Source of the DNA: Enterococcus devriesei
GTDB taxonomy: Bacteria; Bacillota; Bacilli; Lactobacillales; Enterococcaceae
NCBI RefSeq assembly: GCF_001885905.1
Contig: NZ_JXKM01000006.1
Coordinates: 1 to 64,000 of the forward strand
Direction of reading: 5' to 3'
Length of the DNA: 64,000 nucleotides
Position 1 is the first letter of the stretch; every line of letters starts with the position of its first letter. Below the pieces are notes generated by a model. It was not told the DNA's origin, did no database searches, and saw only the letters and a program-made list of their open reading frames with translations. Both the position numbers and the translations under genes were made by a program. Shown in pieces: positions 26,922 through 35,790 of the stretch.

Positions 26922-27149
26922 TCAGTGCTTTACTTGATCTATTTTGAGTTTAAAAACAACATATAAAAGAAACATAATAAAGGCTGAATATAAAAGTGAG
27001 GCGGAAACGCTCAATACAAAGCTGTAAAAATCATTTTGGATAGTATTCCGAATAATCAACTTAGCTAAATCCTTCGCAATCGAAGCGAAAAAAACCAATG
27101 AAAAGAACAATATTTTATGGTTTAAATATAAGTTCTGAAATTTTTTCAT
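26922..27149 (-). CDS. Small two-helix membrane protein
   Basis: 75 residues with two hydrophobic segments (about 13-35 and 43-66) and a short charged tail (KLKIDQVKH). GAGAGGTGACTC precedes the start. Same strand as the two small genes that follow it. Function unknown. Confidence 0.5.
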   Translation of the reverse strand: MKKFQNLYLNHKILFFSLVFFASIAKDLAKLIIRNTIQNDFYSFVLSVSASLLYSAFIMFLLYVVFKLKIDQVKH

Positions 27150-27330
27150 GAGTCACCTCTCACAAATAATAATACAGGAAAGCAGAAAATAAGGAAGATT
27201 ATTTTTGGATTGATCGGAGGTTTTACTATCTCTAATAACAAAAATGAAGGCAAAGTGTGGCCTCTAACGGATTATTTATACTAGAGCAGGACTAAGAAGG
27301 AGAAGATGAGGGAGGTACTATAAGAAACAA

Positions 27331-27355
27331 AAAAGCTACTGAAGTTCAGTAGTTT
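27331..27355 (-). terminator. Terminator of the 50-residue gene
   Basis: A CTACTGAA-type stem with a tiny loop, followed on the minus strand by CTTTTTT. Confidence 0.6.
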
Positions 27356-27358
27356 GTT

Positions 27359-27511
27359 CTAAGTGGCGATATTTAGTTTTTTCAAGGCTTGTTCAATCGT
27401 GATCCCAATCGCGAATTTATGAGGATTACTTTTATCATAGACGAGAAATCTATCTAACTTAGTATTGAATACTACACAAACACAACAGTTATCTGAATTC
27501 GTGTGAATCAT
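27359..27511 (-). CDS. Small cytosolic protein, 50 residues
   Basis: Too short for most ORF callers. It has an excellent ribosome site (AAAGGAGAGG) and a terminator directly after the stop, so it is probably real. The product begins MIHTNSDNCCVCVVFNTKLDRF and ends GITIEQALKKLNIAT, with a CCVC cluster and a likely beta-strand then helix. No family recognised. Confidence 0.5.
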   Translation of the reverse strand: MIHTNSDNCCVCVVFNTKLDRFLVYDKSNPHKFAIGITIEQALKKLNIAT

Positions 27512-27610
27512 GTTATCCTCTCCTTTCTATGTTCATTATGAACCGTGATTGTAAATAATCCGTTAGATAAGTGTAAAAAAGAGGATAACTTTAAAAAAGG
27601 AGCCGATAAA

Positions 27611-27796
27611 ATGTCAGTTCACCAAACAATTCTATATAAAATCAGCATTATCAAAAAGTTTGGTACTTTCAAGTTTTATTTATCAACCTCTCGTGCTGTT
27701 GGAAGGGGTAGTTTATTTTTTTCTATCTTTTTTTGTTATTCATTTAGTGATAAAGTTAGTCTAGACAATAATAGATGGAAGTCACTCTATTATTAA
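27611..27796 (+). CDS. Doubtful small ORF
   Basis: AAAAAGGAG precedes ATG 27611 and 61 codons follow (MSVHQTILYKISIIKKFGTFKF...), but the composition is not protein-like and it ends just ahead of the lipoprotein gene. May be a decayed gene. Confidence 0.2.
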   Translation: MSVHQTILYKISIIKKFGTFKFYLSTSRAVGRGSLFFSIFFCYSFSDKVSLDNNRWKSLYY

Positions 27797-27832
27797 ATAA
27801 AAAGTATTTCATTCGTTTTTGGAGGGATCATA

Positions 27833-28612
27833 ATGAAAAGAAGCAGTTATTTAGTGTTGGGTCTTTTTTCAGTATTTTTATTAGCCGGATGCGGTTCAAC
27901 GGAAGGAAAAGAAAATTCAGCTTCAAGCAGTACATCACCAGTATCGTCAACAAGTAGTTCCTCAACTTCACAAACAACATCGTCAACGAGTGTTTCATCG
28001 ACTTCAGAAACGACCACATCAACAAGTCAATCTTCGACAACGACAGAAGAACCAACAAGCCAGCCAGCTAATGTTGCAAGTAAAGGCGTTCTACTCAATG
28101 ACGCCCAAAGAAATCAAATCAATCTGGCATTTCTAAATTGGGCTAGTCAGCGCGCGGCAATCGGGAATATGGCGGTCAGCGAATGGTTCTTTGATCATGG
28201 CGCAGCTGGACGGGGCGACTGGTACGCCAACACACCTGATGGTCAAGTCCAAGTCCAAAATAATAATCTACCTGGAAAAAGTGCGTTTCCGATTCGTGCG
28301 ATTGGTGGTTGTATTTTTTATACTGCGAAAGATGGCGGTATCGGTAGACAAGAATTGTTTGCGGACTCTTTTGCGGCCAATTATTCGGTTAAGCTAGATC
28401 ATACTAAACCTGTCAGTAAATATTTGTTAGGGGATAATGGCGTTGTTTATGAATTAAAAACAGGCAATGGAATGCCGGTAAGTACCAATACGGGATTTGG
28501 GGAATATGCGGATGACGGGAGCCAAGGAAGCTACACACCGGATTTAAATTTCCAAGTCTCAGAGGATCAAGCAGCTCAGGAAAAATTAAAAGAACTGATT
28601 CAGTCTTATTGA
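27833..28612 (+). CDS. Ser/Thr-rich lipoprotein of unknown function
   Basis: 259 residues. A signal peptide ends in the lipobox LLAGC (Cys about 20), so it is lipid-anchored outside the membrane. A 60-residue Ser/Thr linker follows, then a globular domain from about 87 (NDAQRNQINLAFLNWASQRAAIGNMAVSEWFFDHGAAGRGDWYANT) to the end. The domain is conserved-looking but I do not know a function. GGAGGGATCATA upstream supports the start. The gene at 28926 has the same architecture with a different domain. Confidence 0.75.
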   Translation: MKRSSYLVLGLFSVFLLAGCGSTEGKENSASSSTSPVSSTSSSSTSQTTSSTSVSSTSETTTSTSQSSTTTEEPTSQPANVASKGVLLNDAQRNQINLAFLNWASQRAAIGNMAVSEWFFDHGAAGRGDWYANTPDGQVQVQNNNLPGKSAFPIRAIGGCIFYTAKDGGIGRQELFADSFAANYSVKLDHTKPVSKYLLGDNGVVYELKTGNGMPVSTNTGFGEYADDGSQGSYTPDLNFQVSEDQAAQEKLKELIQSY

Positions 28613-28699
28613 TTCCGATTCCCGCGGAAGAAAACGGCTGTTAAAGAGCGATCACTAGTTGGACCTCATTAAAACGGAGAACACAGAGAACTAATAATA

Positions 28700-28743
28700 A
28701 AAAAAGAATTCGATACCCGTTAAGCATCAGGGATTCTTTTTTG
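28700..28743 (+). terminator. Terminator after the first lipoprotein
   Basis: AAAAAGAAT...CCC pairs with GGGATTCTTTTTT. Confidence 0.65.
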
Positions 28744-28925
28744 TATTTTTATCACAAATGAGGAAAGTGCAAAAGTTGTTTTAAATAACCTCATGGTCTT
28801 TCATTATGGATTCCTTTCACCTTTAATAAAGCTGACTAACAATCAGCTAAATGATTTGCCATAATTTTATTTTAAAATATCACATTTGCTATACTTTCAT
28901 TTAGATAAACGGAAGGAGTGATCCC

Positions 28926-29606
28926 ATGAAGAAGGCATTATTTGGGATGGTATTATTATTTTCAATAACAGCATTTACCGGATGTACCAGCAATGAGTCA
29001 AAAGCGGCACATTCATCCACAGAAGCTACGAGCCAAGTTGCGCAGGTTCGTTCGACAAAAGAAAGCAGTTCAAAAAGCACATCAACACAAGCTACAAGTG
29101 TTTCAACGAGTCAAACGACTAGCAGCACTGTTTCTAGCCAAACCGAAGAATCGACGTCAGTGTCAGAAGAGGTCAGCACTGCCGGAACCTGGAATGCGAC
29201 TAAATCAGGAGAATTGCAAGGATTCATCAGTACTTGGGAACAAGCGATGGGTCAATCGTATAAGGAATATGCGCCAGGTAATAATGTGAATTTCTACGGC
29301 TTGCAATTACCGGACGGCGTGATCGGTGGATCAGAAATGCCATTGTCAGTGAACAACCAACCTGTGACAGCAGAGTGGTCATTAGACGGCACATCATCAG
29401 CGGAATATTCTGTTGTAGCGGTCTATTCTGATGCGGAAAATAGCGGACGGATGAATAATCATGTCTACTTCTTTGCTTTTCATAATCAACAGCCCGTTGT
29501 TTTAGTTTCTATGCAAAATCAAGGAATGGAAGACCATGCTTTCCATCTTCAAGAAACTGGAAACCAAGAGCTGAAAAACGGCTTTGCCGCAATCGTCAAC
29601 GAATAA
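28926..29606 (+). CDS. Lipoprotein with DUF4767-like domain
   Basis: 226 residues. Signal peptide with lipobox FTGC (Cys about 20), a Ser/Thr/Gln-rich linker to about 85, then a domain starting WNATKSGELQGFISTWEQAMGQSYKEY, which fits DUF4767 of Lactobacillales lipoproteins. Its function is unknown; the two lipoprotein genes in tandem orientation with separate terminators suggest independent units. GGAAGGAGTG precedes the ATG, and TATACT-type sequence lies 40 bp upstream. Confidence 0.75.
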   Translation: MKKALFGMVLLFSITAFTGCTSNESKAAHSSTEATSQVAQVRSTKESSSKSTSTQATSVSTSQTTSSTVSSQTEESTSVSEEVSTAGTWNATKSGELQGFISTWEQAMGQSYKEYAPGNNVNFYGLQLPDGVIGGSEMPLSVNNQPVTAEWSLDGTSSAEYSVVAVYSDAENSGRMNNHVYFFAFHNQQPVVLVSMQNQGMEDHAFHLQETGNQELKNGFAAIVNE

Positions 29607-29612
29607 AACGGA

Positions 29613-29649
29613 AACAGCACTCGCATGAATTGCGAGTGCTGTTTTTTTG
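29613..29649 (+). terminator. Terminator after the second lipoprotein
   Basis: AACAGCACTCGCA pairs perfectly with TGCGAGTGCTGTT, then seven T residues. Confidence 0.9.
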
Positions 29650-29673
29650 TAGAAAATTGTCTATAAAATCTTC

Positions 29674-30606
29674 TTATTGTTCGTACAAATTAGCCATCTT
29701 CTGTATTCGTCGTTTTATTTCCTTCCGTACATAAGGCGGTGCTAAACATTCGCACTTATCCCCAAAACTGAAAAGAATATTATAGTAATAATCGTTTTCT
29801 ATAAATGGAAGACGAAGAATAAAATGCTGGTCGCCATCTGGCGAAAGCGCCTCATATGTGCAATAATCTAGAATCCTGTCCAGAACGGAATAATGGATTC
29901 GTAGAGTGATTTCCGTTTGTGTAGTTGCTGAATTATCAGAAAAGTTTAATTGCGGCGGGTGATGTTCTCGTGGCGTGAAGGTATTATTTGGCAGCTGGAG
30001 GTTTGACAGACGTGTCAATTTAAACAGGCGAAAATCGTTTCTCTGATTGCAATAGCCGTGGAGATACCAATGGTTGCCTTTCAAGACTAGTTGATAAGGC
30101 TCGACATTCCGAGCCGTTTGGTTCCCATTTTGGTCGGTATAATCGAAGGAAATCACTTCATTTTTTCGCAAAGCGGTTTTGATCATTTCTAAATAGGGTT
30201 GGGTATTGAGATTGCCCTCCCAAGGACTTAGATCAATTTTTATTTGATTGGTTTTTAGCTCAATCGCTTGTGCGTGTTCGGTAGGAATAAAGCTTTTAAT
30301 CTTTGCCAGCGCATGTTGTGTTTCAGCACCGTGCATCGTATCGGGAAGACTGGAAAGTCCCAACAAAAGTGTAGAAAGTTCGACGGTGGAAAAGACTTTT
30401 TTATCCAGTTTGTATTGCTCCATGATCTCAAAGCCGCCGCCGACTCCGGAGGTTGAACGAATCGGGATTCCTGCTCGATTGATGGAATCGATGTCACGGT
30501 AAATGGTGCGAGGGGATACTTCAAATAATTCTGCCAGCTCTTGAGCACCGATTCTTTTTTTATCCAACAGAATCATAATGATGCTGATTAGTCTTTCCAC
30601 TTTCAT
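29674..30606 (-). CDS. YafY-type HTH and WYL-domain transcriptional regulator
   Basis: 310 residues. An N-terminal winged helix (ISIIMILLDKKRIGAQELAELFEVSPRTIYRDIDSIN) is followed by a WYL domain (about 135-210, with YQLVLKGNHWYLHGYCNQRNDFRLFKLTRL) and a C-terminal WCX-like extension. WYL regulators bind a ligand, sometimes nucleic acid, through the WYL pocket. The start at 30606 follows AAAGGCGGTGG. It is divergent from the GFA-family gene and may control it; targets are unknown. Confidence 0.85.
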   Translation of the reverse strand: MKVERLISIIMILLDKKRIGAQELAELFEVSPRTIYRDIDSINRAGIPIRSTSGVGGGFEIMEQYKLDKKVFSTVELSTLLLGLSSLPDTMHGAETQHALAKIKSFIPTEHAQAIELKTNQIKIDLSPWEGNLNTQPYLEMIKTALRKNEVISFDYTDQNGNQTARNVEPYQLVLKGNHWYLHGYCNQRNDFRLFKLTRLSNLQLPNNTFTPREHHPPQLNFSDNSATTQTEITLRIHYSVLDRILDYCTYEALSPDGDQHFILRLPFIENDYYYNILFSFGDKCECLAPPYVRKEIKRRIQKMANLYEQ

Positions 30607-30766
30607 CCGTCCACCGCCTTTCAAAAAAAGTTCTTTTTTAATTGTAGATTGTTGCCATATAGCTGTCAACAATGGTTAGGTATAATGAAGGTAATCAAAT
30701 TGAGATGGAGTCACTGTCAGATACTACAAGTGAAAAACAAGTTCTATCAATAAGGAGGAGAATTAA

Positions 30767-31198
30767 ATGAAAACAGCAAAATGTTTGTGCGGAAAAGTGT
30801 CAATCGAAGTGACGGAGTTTCATTCCGAGGTCGGCGCTTGCCATTGCTCAATGTGCCGCCGCTGGGGATCAGGGCCACTGTTAACGGTGGAAGCAGGTTC
30901 AGGAGAGAGTGTCACGATTAATGGAGAAGATTTTGTTTCTAGATATCGTTCTTCTGAGTGGGCAGAAAGAGGCTTTTGCTCAAATTGCGGCTCGAATCTT
31001 TTTTATCATCTAGTCGTCAATGATTCGTATAACATCCCAATCGATTTATTCGAGGATCAAGCGGAGGCAACATTAGAAGTCGAAGTTTATTATGACCAAA
31101 AACCCGCCTACTATGAATTTGCCAACGAGACTAAGAAATTAACGGAAGCGGACATTATGAAAATGGTCCAACAGCAATTTTTTGATGAGTCGAAATAA
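30767..31198 (+). CDS. GFA/CENP-V-family zinc protein
   Basis: 143 residues with the zinc-binding pattern CLCGKVSIEV, CHCSMCRRWG and CSNCGSNLFYHL, matching the glutathione-dependent formaldehyde-activating (GFA) fold. Most bacterial members are not known to act on formaldehyde, so a general thiol-adduct role or an unknown one is safest. GGAGGAG precedes the ATG. Divergent WYL regulator gene upstream. Confidence 0.85.
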   Translation: MKTAKCLCGKVSIEVTEFHSEVGACHCSMCRRWGSGPLLTVEAGSGESVTINGEDFVSRYRSSEWAERGFCSNCGSNLFYHLVVNDSYNIPIDLFEDQAEATLEVEVYYDQKPAYYEFANETKKLTEADIMKMVQQQFFDESK

Positions 31199-31270
31199 GT
31201 ACGTTCAAAAAGGGTCTCAAAAAGTATTTTGACATGTCTCTTTTATTTTGATTGGCGATTTTTAAAGACA

Positions 31271-31306
31271 AAACCCCTTTCGACTATAAAAAGTCGAAAG
31301 GGGTTT
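31271..31306. terminator. Bidirectional terminator
   Basis: Perfect 15-bp arms 31271-31285 and 31292-31306 between the converging GFA and proC genes. Confidence 0.85.
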
Positions 31307-31326
31307 ACTAGTTAAATAGATAAAAA

Positions 31327-32106
31327 TTAACTCATCGTCTGTTTGACGGCTTCAATCACCGCATGACGAAAACCATTTGCTTCCAAAGCAGCGATGCCTT
31401 TAATTGTTGTACCGCCGGGGGAGGTGACGCCGTCTTTAAGCTCGGCCGGGTGTTTTCCAGTTTCTAACGCTAGTTCGGCAGAGCCTTTGATCATCTGCTC
31501 CACGATTTGATAAGAGGATTTCCGATCGATGCCATAAAGGACCGCTGCATCAGAGAGAGCTTCAATAAAGACATCCACGAAGGCTGGTGCGCTGCCACCG
31601 ACAGAGCCGATCACGCCTAAGGTATCTTCCTGTGTTTCAAATAATCTTCCTAATGGTGTAAGCAGCTCTGAAATGGTCTTTTTAGCGTCTGCTGAGATTT
31701 TTTCAGCATAGGCAATACCTAAGACGCCTTGATTTACTTCAACTGCAGTGTTCGGGATACTGTGAGCGAGGGGATAGTCAGCACCTAAGACAGCGCCCAT
31801 TTTATCAAGTGACACACCGCCAGCGACAGAAACGATCGGGATACGGTTAGCTGTCACTTCTTCTGGTAAAGATTCTAAAACAGACAAGACACTGGCTGGG
31901 TTGGTGGCAATCAAAATCAATGATGCTTCAGCCAGTTCTGTTAAATTGTCGATCAAGGTCAATCCTAATGAATCTGAGACCTTTTTGGCAGTCTGACTAC
32001 GACCACCTTTTACTAGCACATCTGCTGGGCTGAGCGTATTTGTCCGTAGATAACCGTGGATCATCGCGCTGCCCATTTGTCCAAGTCCAAAAATACCGAT
32101 TTTCAT
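31327..32106 (-). CDS. proC: Pyrroline-5-carboxylate reductase
   Basis: A 259-residue NAD(P)H-dependent enzyme making the last step of proline synthesis. The Rossmann motif GIFGLGQMGSAM (about 4-15), the conserved HSIPNTAVEVNQG, and the C-terminal signature ELKDGVTSPGGTTIKGIAALE are all present. Length is slightly under the usual 265-275. AGGAGG precedes the ATG. Single gene; proB/proA are not nearby. Confidence 0.95.
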   Translation of the reverse strand: MKIGIFGLGQMGSAMIHGYLRTNTLSPADVLVKGGRSQTAKKVSDSLGLTLIDNLTELAEASLILIATNPASVLSVLESLPEEVTANRIPIVSVAGGVSLDKMGAVLGADYPLAHSIPNTAVEVNQGVLGIAYAEKISADAKKTISELLTPLGRLFETQEDTLGVIGSVGGSAPAFVDVFIEALSDAAVLYGIDRKSSYQIVEQMIKGSAELALETGKHPAELKDGVTSPGGTTIKGIAALEANGFRHAVIEAVKQTMS

Positions 32107-32256
32107 TTAAAACCCTCCTAATAGTTGCTTCTTATTTATTATAAGGATGATTCGAAAATAAAGACATTTAAACAGCTTGGAAATGCAAGGGAATCACTTC
32201 TTGTTAAAAGCAACCTAAACTGTATGCTATACGTTTCAAATCTACCATAGAATCTA

Positions 32257-32574
32257 CTATTTACTCGCGGATTTATTTGCTTTTTCCACCTTCAAGTCAT
32301 CATAAATAAAGATATTTTTGATTATACGCAGAATCGGACGAATGGTTAAAAAAATCGATCCGGTAAGGTAAAAGTACATACCCACTCTGTCAGGTATCGG
32401 GATCAAGGCAGCGACGCTTCCGAGGATGTAAAAGAATCCCGTTAATAAATCGACGGCCAATGAAAGAATCGTATAGCGATTCTGAAAGTATAAGCGGAAT
32501 CGTTTCCCTTGAATTTCGACATCTTCTTCGAGAGCAGCCTCTACTTCGTGTGATTTTCGTTTGATTTGTGGCAT
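32257..32574 (-). CDS. YrhK-domain membrane protein
   Basis: 105 residues. After a charged N-terminus (KRKSHEVEAALEEDVEIQGKRFRLYFQNRYTILS) come two membrane helices (about 37-58 and 66-83) and a basic tail. The pattern RFxxxFxxRYxxLS followed by two helices is the YrhK-like domain; function unknown. A purine-rich AAAGGCG lies upstream of the ATG. Confidence 0.65.
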   Translation of the reverse strand: MPQIKRKSHEVEAALEEDVEIQGKRFRLYFQNRYTILSLAVDLLTGFFYILGSVAALIPIPDRVGMYFYLTGSIFLTIRPILRIIKNIFIYDDLKVEKANKSASK

Positions 32575-32688
32575 GTTTAGATCACGCCTTTCATTTTTTT
32601 TGTAATTGGTTATTGTACTATGGGAAGGAGGAAAAGCTAAGGAATCAGCCTATTGATTGGGGGAGTTATGGTTTTCTTAAGGGGATAG

Positions 32689-32734
32689 AAAAAGCTTTGA
32701 GAATTCGGCAAATGCGAAGGACTCAAAGCTTTTA
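32689..32734 (-). terminator. Terminator of the Doc toxin-antitoxin operon
   Basis: AAAAAGCTTTGAG pairs with CTCAAAGCTTTT; the T-rich side follows the toxin stop on the minus strand. Confidence 0.65.
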
Positions 32735-33145
32735 GCTCGTTTGTTTTTTCATGTGATTTTGCAGTTGATTTGTGGTGTTAGTTTTAAGCAAATCAAAGTC
32801 TCCTTGGTAGGTAGCGATGGTTACAACAAGTTTAAGGATTTGTTCTTTTGTAAAGGTTAAAGAAAAACCATTCAACTTTAAAAAGATATCTAACGCCATA
32901 AAAGCAGTCCGTTTATTTGCGTTGTGAAAGGGATGTTTCTTAATAATCTGGATTAACAGCATCGCAGCCTTTTCTGGGACTTTTGGATAGAACTCTTCAC
33001 CGAATGCGGGTAAAGTAGGTTGATTGACAATCATATCTAATGCTTTTGGATCTTTTACTCCTAGTATTTCTTTAGGAGAATAAGTTTGGATCAGATAAAC
33101 GTTCATTTTTATGATATCTTCTGCTTTCAAATAGTGACAGCTCAT
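32732..33145 (-). CDS. doc: Doc-type toxin (Fic/Doc family)
   Basis: 137 residues with the Fic core HPFHNANKRT (71-80). Doc-type toxins transfer phosphate or AMP to translation factors such as EF-Tu and stop growth. Doc proteins usually have K in place of G in the Fic motif; here it reads HPFHNANKRTA, consistent with Doc. It overlaps the upstream antitoxin gene by 4 bp, a sign of coupled translation. The target is not shown by the sequence. Confidence 0.85.
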   Translation of the reverse strand: MSCHYLKAEDIIKMNVYLIQTYSPKEILGVKDPKALDMIVNQPTLPAFGEEFYPKVPEKAAMLLIQIIKKHPFHNANKRTAFMALDIFLKLNGFSLTFTKEQILKLVVTIATYQGDFDLLKTNTTNQLQNHMKKQTS

Positions 33146-33375
33146 AAGTCAACTAAATCCTTGTAAGTATCATTGTATTCTTGCAGCGACTGATTGATTA
33201 AAAAATCCAATTGTGCGTCATGAGTATTTTTTTTCGTAATAGCTTCCTTTAACTTATCTTCGTCAAGTAAGATAGCATCGCCAACTTGTAAATGGTTTTC
33301 CGCTAAGAAATCTTTCGAAACAGAGATGACAATTGAATTTCCCACCATCCGGAGCTTTCTTTCTTTGATATTCAC
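33142..33375 (-). CDS. AbrB/MazE-like antitoxin for Doc
   Basis: 77 residues beginning with a GTG at 33375 that has GGGGGG eight bases upstream. The N-terminal segment KLRMVGNSIVISVSKDFLAENHLQVGDAILL is a swapped-hairpin (AbrB/SpoVT-type) DNA-binding motif; the acidic C-terminus (QSLQEYNDTYKDLVDL) would wrap the toxin. It replaces the Phd antitoxin normally paired with Doc in phage P1, a known type of partner exchange. It likely represses its own operon through the repeats at 33408-33434. Confidence 0.8.
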   Translation of the reverse strand: MNIKERKLRMVGNSIVISVSKDFLAENHLQVGDAILLDEDKLKEAITKKNTHDAQLDFLINQSLQEYNDTYKDLVDL

Positions 33376-33405
33376 GTCCAGGACCCCCCTTCGTACTTAT
33401 ATATT

Positions 33406-33437
33406 ACAGTATACACCGGATATACGGGATATACAAA
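33406..33437 (-). promoter_or_regulatory. Toxin-antitoxin promoter with repeated operator
   Basis: On the minus strand TTGTAT and TATACT are 17 bp apart. Between and across them, TATATCC(C/G)G occurs twice, followed by GTATAC, probably the antitoxin's binding sites. Confidence 0.6.
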
Positions 33438-33446
33438 ATAATTAAA

Positions 33447-33492
33447 AAACCAGCAAACCTTCCCACTAAATAGAGGAGTGATTCGCTGGTTT
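33447..33492 (-). terminator. Terminator of thyA
   Basis: AAACCAGC (33447-33454) pairs with GCTGGTTT (33485-33492); the minus strand continues TTTTTAATT upstream of the toxin-antitoxin promoter. Confidence 0.6.
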
Positions 33493-33495
33493 AGT

Positions 33496-34371
33496 TTATT
33501 CGGCGATTTCGTATTTAAACACACCGTTATTCTCGTAGTTTTCCAATTTTACATCGGATAAACGACGTTCAAAGAAGGAGCGCGTGCTACCATTTTCAGC
33601 TATTTTAGCAGGTAAGACTAAGGTTGGCTCGCTCGCTGGCACGGGTTGTGACAATTGATTTTTTAAGACATCAATGTGGCGATCGTAGACATGTGCATCA
33701 TCGATACACCAATGCATCGTACCTAGTTCAAAGTCTAGTTGGTCAGCGATCAAGCGGTGTAAGACGGCGTACTGATAAACGTTGAAGGGATTTCCTAAAG
33801 CCATGTCGGCTGAGCGCTGTTTGACATGCAGATCAAGGACGCCATTATTGACTTTCCAATTGGTGGCCCAAACACAAGGTTCTAAGGTCATTTCATCCAA
33901 ATCATCGACATCCCAAAGACTGGTCATGATACGGCGTGAGCCGGGATTATTTTCTAATTGATGCAAGACGTATTCGACTTGGTTTAGTTTTTCATCATGA
34001 TTAGGCAGCCTGCGGCATTTCTTGGCTAATTGATAGCCATAGGCCTTGCCGATGGTGTTATTTTCATCGACCCATTCGTTCCAGACCTTACATTTATGGT
34101 CTTGCAACCAAGTTACGTCGTTGGATAATTCTTGCCAGATCCATTCTAATTCGACTAAGGGTGTTTTTTGGAATACGCGTTTTGATTTTAAGATCGGGAT
34201 ACCGTCCGCCGGCGTGATTTTAAAATTGACTCCTTGGATAAAGCGGGTCGGAGCAGGCGTGCCATCTGCGTATTTCGCACGAACTAAAGTCGGGTCTTGA
34301 TCGGTGCCCTGCTCAATGATTTCCATCACAATATCGCGATAAATTTTGTCGAAGCCAGTATATTCAGTCAC
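33496..34371 (-). CDS. thyA: Thymidylate synthase
   Basis: A 291-residue enzyme converting dUMP to dTMP with methylenetetrahydrofolate. The catalytic cysteine is C166 in LEPCVW; the nucleotide-binding RSADMALGNPFNVYQY is intact, as is HVYDRHIDVL. The TLEPCVW form, rather than the usual LPPCH, is like the Bacillus subtilis ThyA/phage phi3T type than the common ThyA, so it belongs to that branch. Starts with MTEYTGFDKIYRDI; GGAGAATT is upstream. No dfrA follows, unlike many Firmicutes. Confidence 0.95.
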   Translation of the reverse strand: MTEYTGFDKIYRDIVMEIIEQGTDQDPTLVRAKYADGTPAPTRFIQGVNFKITPADGIPILKSKRVFQKTPLVELEWIWQELSNDVTWLQDHKCKVWNEWVDENNTIGKAYGYQLAKKCRRLPNHDEKLNQVEYVLHQLENNPGSRRIMTSLWDVDDLDEMTLEPCVWATNWKVNNGVLDLHVKQRSADMALGNPFNVYQYAVLHRLIADQLDFELGTMHWCIDDAHVYDRHIDVLKNQLSQPVPASEPTLVLPAKIAENGSTRSFFERRLSDVKLENYENNGVFKYEIAE

Positions 34372-34481
34372 AAGAATTCTCCTCTTTTTTGCTTTTGTCT
34401 GAGTTTAACACATTTGCGGGAATTCGTGGATTAATTTTTCTTTAGAAGCTGTCTATTTTGTTATTGTTTGCCAACTTCATT

Positions 34482-35786
34482 TTATTTCAACGGCAATCGG
34501 ATTTGAAAAATCACGCCTTTAGGTTGCCAATCTCGCACTGTTAACTTGCCTTTGTGCTGGGTGATGATTTGTTGGGCGATAGCCAGACCTAAGCCATAGC
34601 CGCCGGTTTCTTTAGAGCGCGAACGGTCTTCTCGATAGAAGCGTTCGAAGATGTGTTGCTTGTCTTCATCACTGATGGCGGGGCCGCTGTTTTTGACTTC
34701 GATCAGCCAGTCGTTGTTTGAAATCTCTGACTGAAGCACGATCTTATCGGCGGCTTCCGTATACTTCAAGGCATTATCTAATAAAATCACCAAGACTTGA
34801 TGGATGCGTTTTTCGTCGATCAGGACGGGGTCCTTGGCAAAATTTTCCAATACAAATTGTTTTCCGGCCATCTCAGCGATTTCTTGGAAGGGCTGGACTA
34901 ATTGTTGGATAAAAGGTTGGGGATCAAGGCTTTCTTTTTCCAAGAGTAATTGATTGGAGTCGCTGCGAGCCAGCGTCAATAAATCGTTGGTCAGCCCGCT
35001 TAATCGTCGGGTCTCATTCAAGGCTTGAGCAATCGGTTCTGATTCTTCTAAAATTGTATGATCGGGCTTAGTGAACAACTGCTGCAAACTGTTTTGGATT
35101 ATGGCAAGAGGCGTCCGCAGTTCATGGGACGCATTTTCGACAAATTCTTGCTGTTTCCGCCAAGAATTCATGACTGGCTGCATGTTCATTTTTGAAAGGT
35201 AAAAACTTATCCCAATCGAGATCAGCCAAAAGATCACCATACAAATAATCAGCGTCGTTTCAAAGGTGGACATCGAGTCAACGATTTGATTCGTATTCGC
35301 TAAAAATTGAATATAGCTGATGTCAGTACCTCCGTCATAGCGAATCGTATAGGAACGAAAATACAATTTTTGATTAGGGACTGTTTCGTCTGAGATGTTT
35401 AACGTTTTAACGGCATTTAAATGTTCTTTATCCAAAGTCAGCTTATCCAGTTCGGTAAAGCGGCCGCCTAAGACCTCCTTATTCAAAATAGTCCCCTCTT
35501 TGGACCACAAGATGATTTGGGTATTAAAGCGATTATTGCCACCAGGCCCATCACCGCCAGGATTTTGATCTAAAAAGGGGTTATTTTGCTGATAACGATT
35601 GATCTCCATCTGGATTAAATGATCATTGTCCGCCATTTGCGACAAGGAAAGATCCGTCTGGCGATAAGCGGAGCTTTGTAATAGTTGTAGTGTAATGAAT
35701 CCTAGCAGCAGAAAGATCACGGCAAAGGCCGCGACGTTCATACAGAAAAATTTTAAGCGCTGGTTTCTTGAAAGTTCTGTGTTCAT
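34482..35786 (-). CDS. Sensor histidine kinase
   Basis: 434 residues. Two membrane helices (about 12-36 and 177-197) enclose an extracytoplasmic sensor domain of about 140 residues that carries an odd low-complexity stretch, NPGGDGPGGNNRFN. H221 in NASHELRTP is the phosphorylated histidine; N, G1 and G2 boxes of the ATPase follow (LLDNALKYTE, GYGLGLAI). Start at 35786 is chosen because the longer frame runs through the response-regulator gene, whose end carries the ribosome site. Forms an operon with the regulator and faces away from the ABC exporter genes. Confidence 0.9.
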   Translation of the reverse strand: MNTELSRNQRLKFFCMNVAAFAVIFLLLGFITLQLLQSSAYRQTDLSLSQMADNDHLIQMEINRYQQNNPFLDQNPGGDGPGGNNRFNTQIILWSKEGTILNKEVLGGRFTELDKLTLDKEHLNAVKTLNISDETVPNQKLYFRSYTIRYDGGTDISYIQFLANTNQIVDSMSTFETTLIICMVIFWLISIGISFYLSKMNMQPVMNSWRKQQEFVENASHELRTPLAIIQNSLQQLFTKPDHTILEESEPIAQALNETRRLSGLTNDLLTLARSDSNQLLLEKESLDPQPFIQQLVQPFQEIAEMAGKQFVLENFAKDPVLIDEKRIHQVLVILLDNALKYTEAADKIVLQSEISNNDWLIEVKNSGPAISDEDKQHIFERFYREDRSRSKETGGYGLGLAIAQQIITQHKGKLTVRDWQPKGVIFQIRLPLK

Positions 35787-35790
35787 AGCC

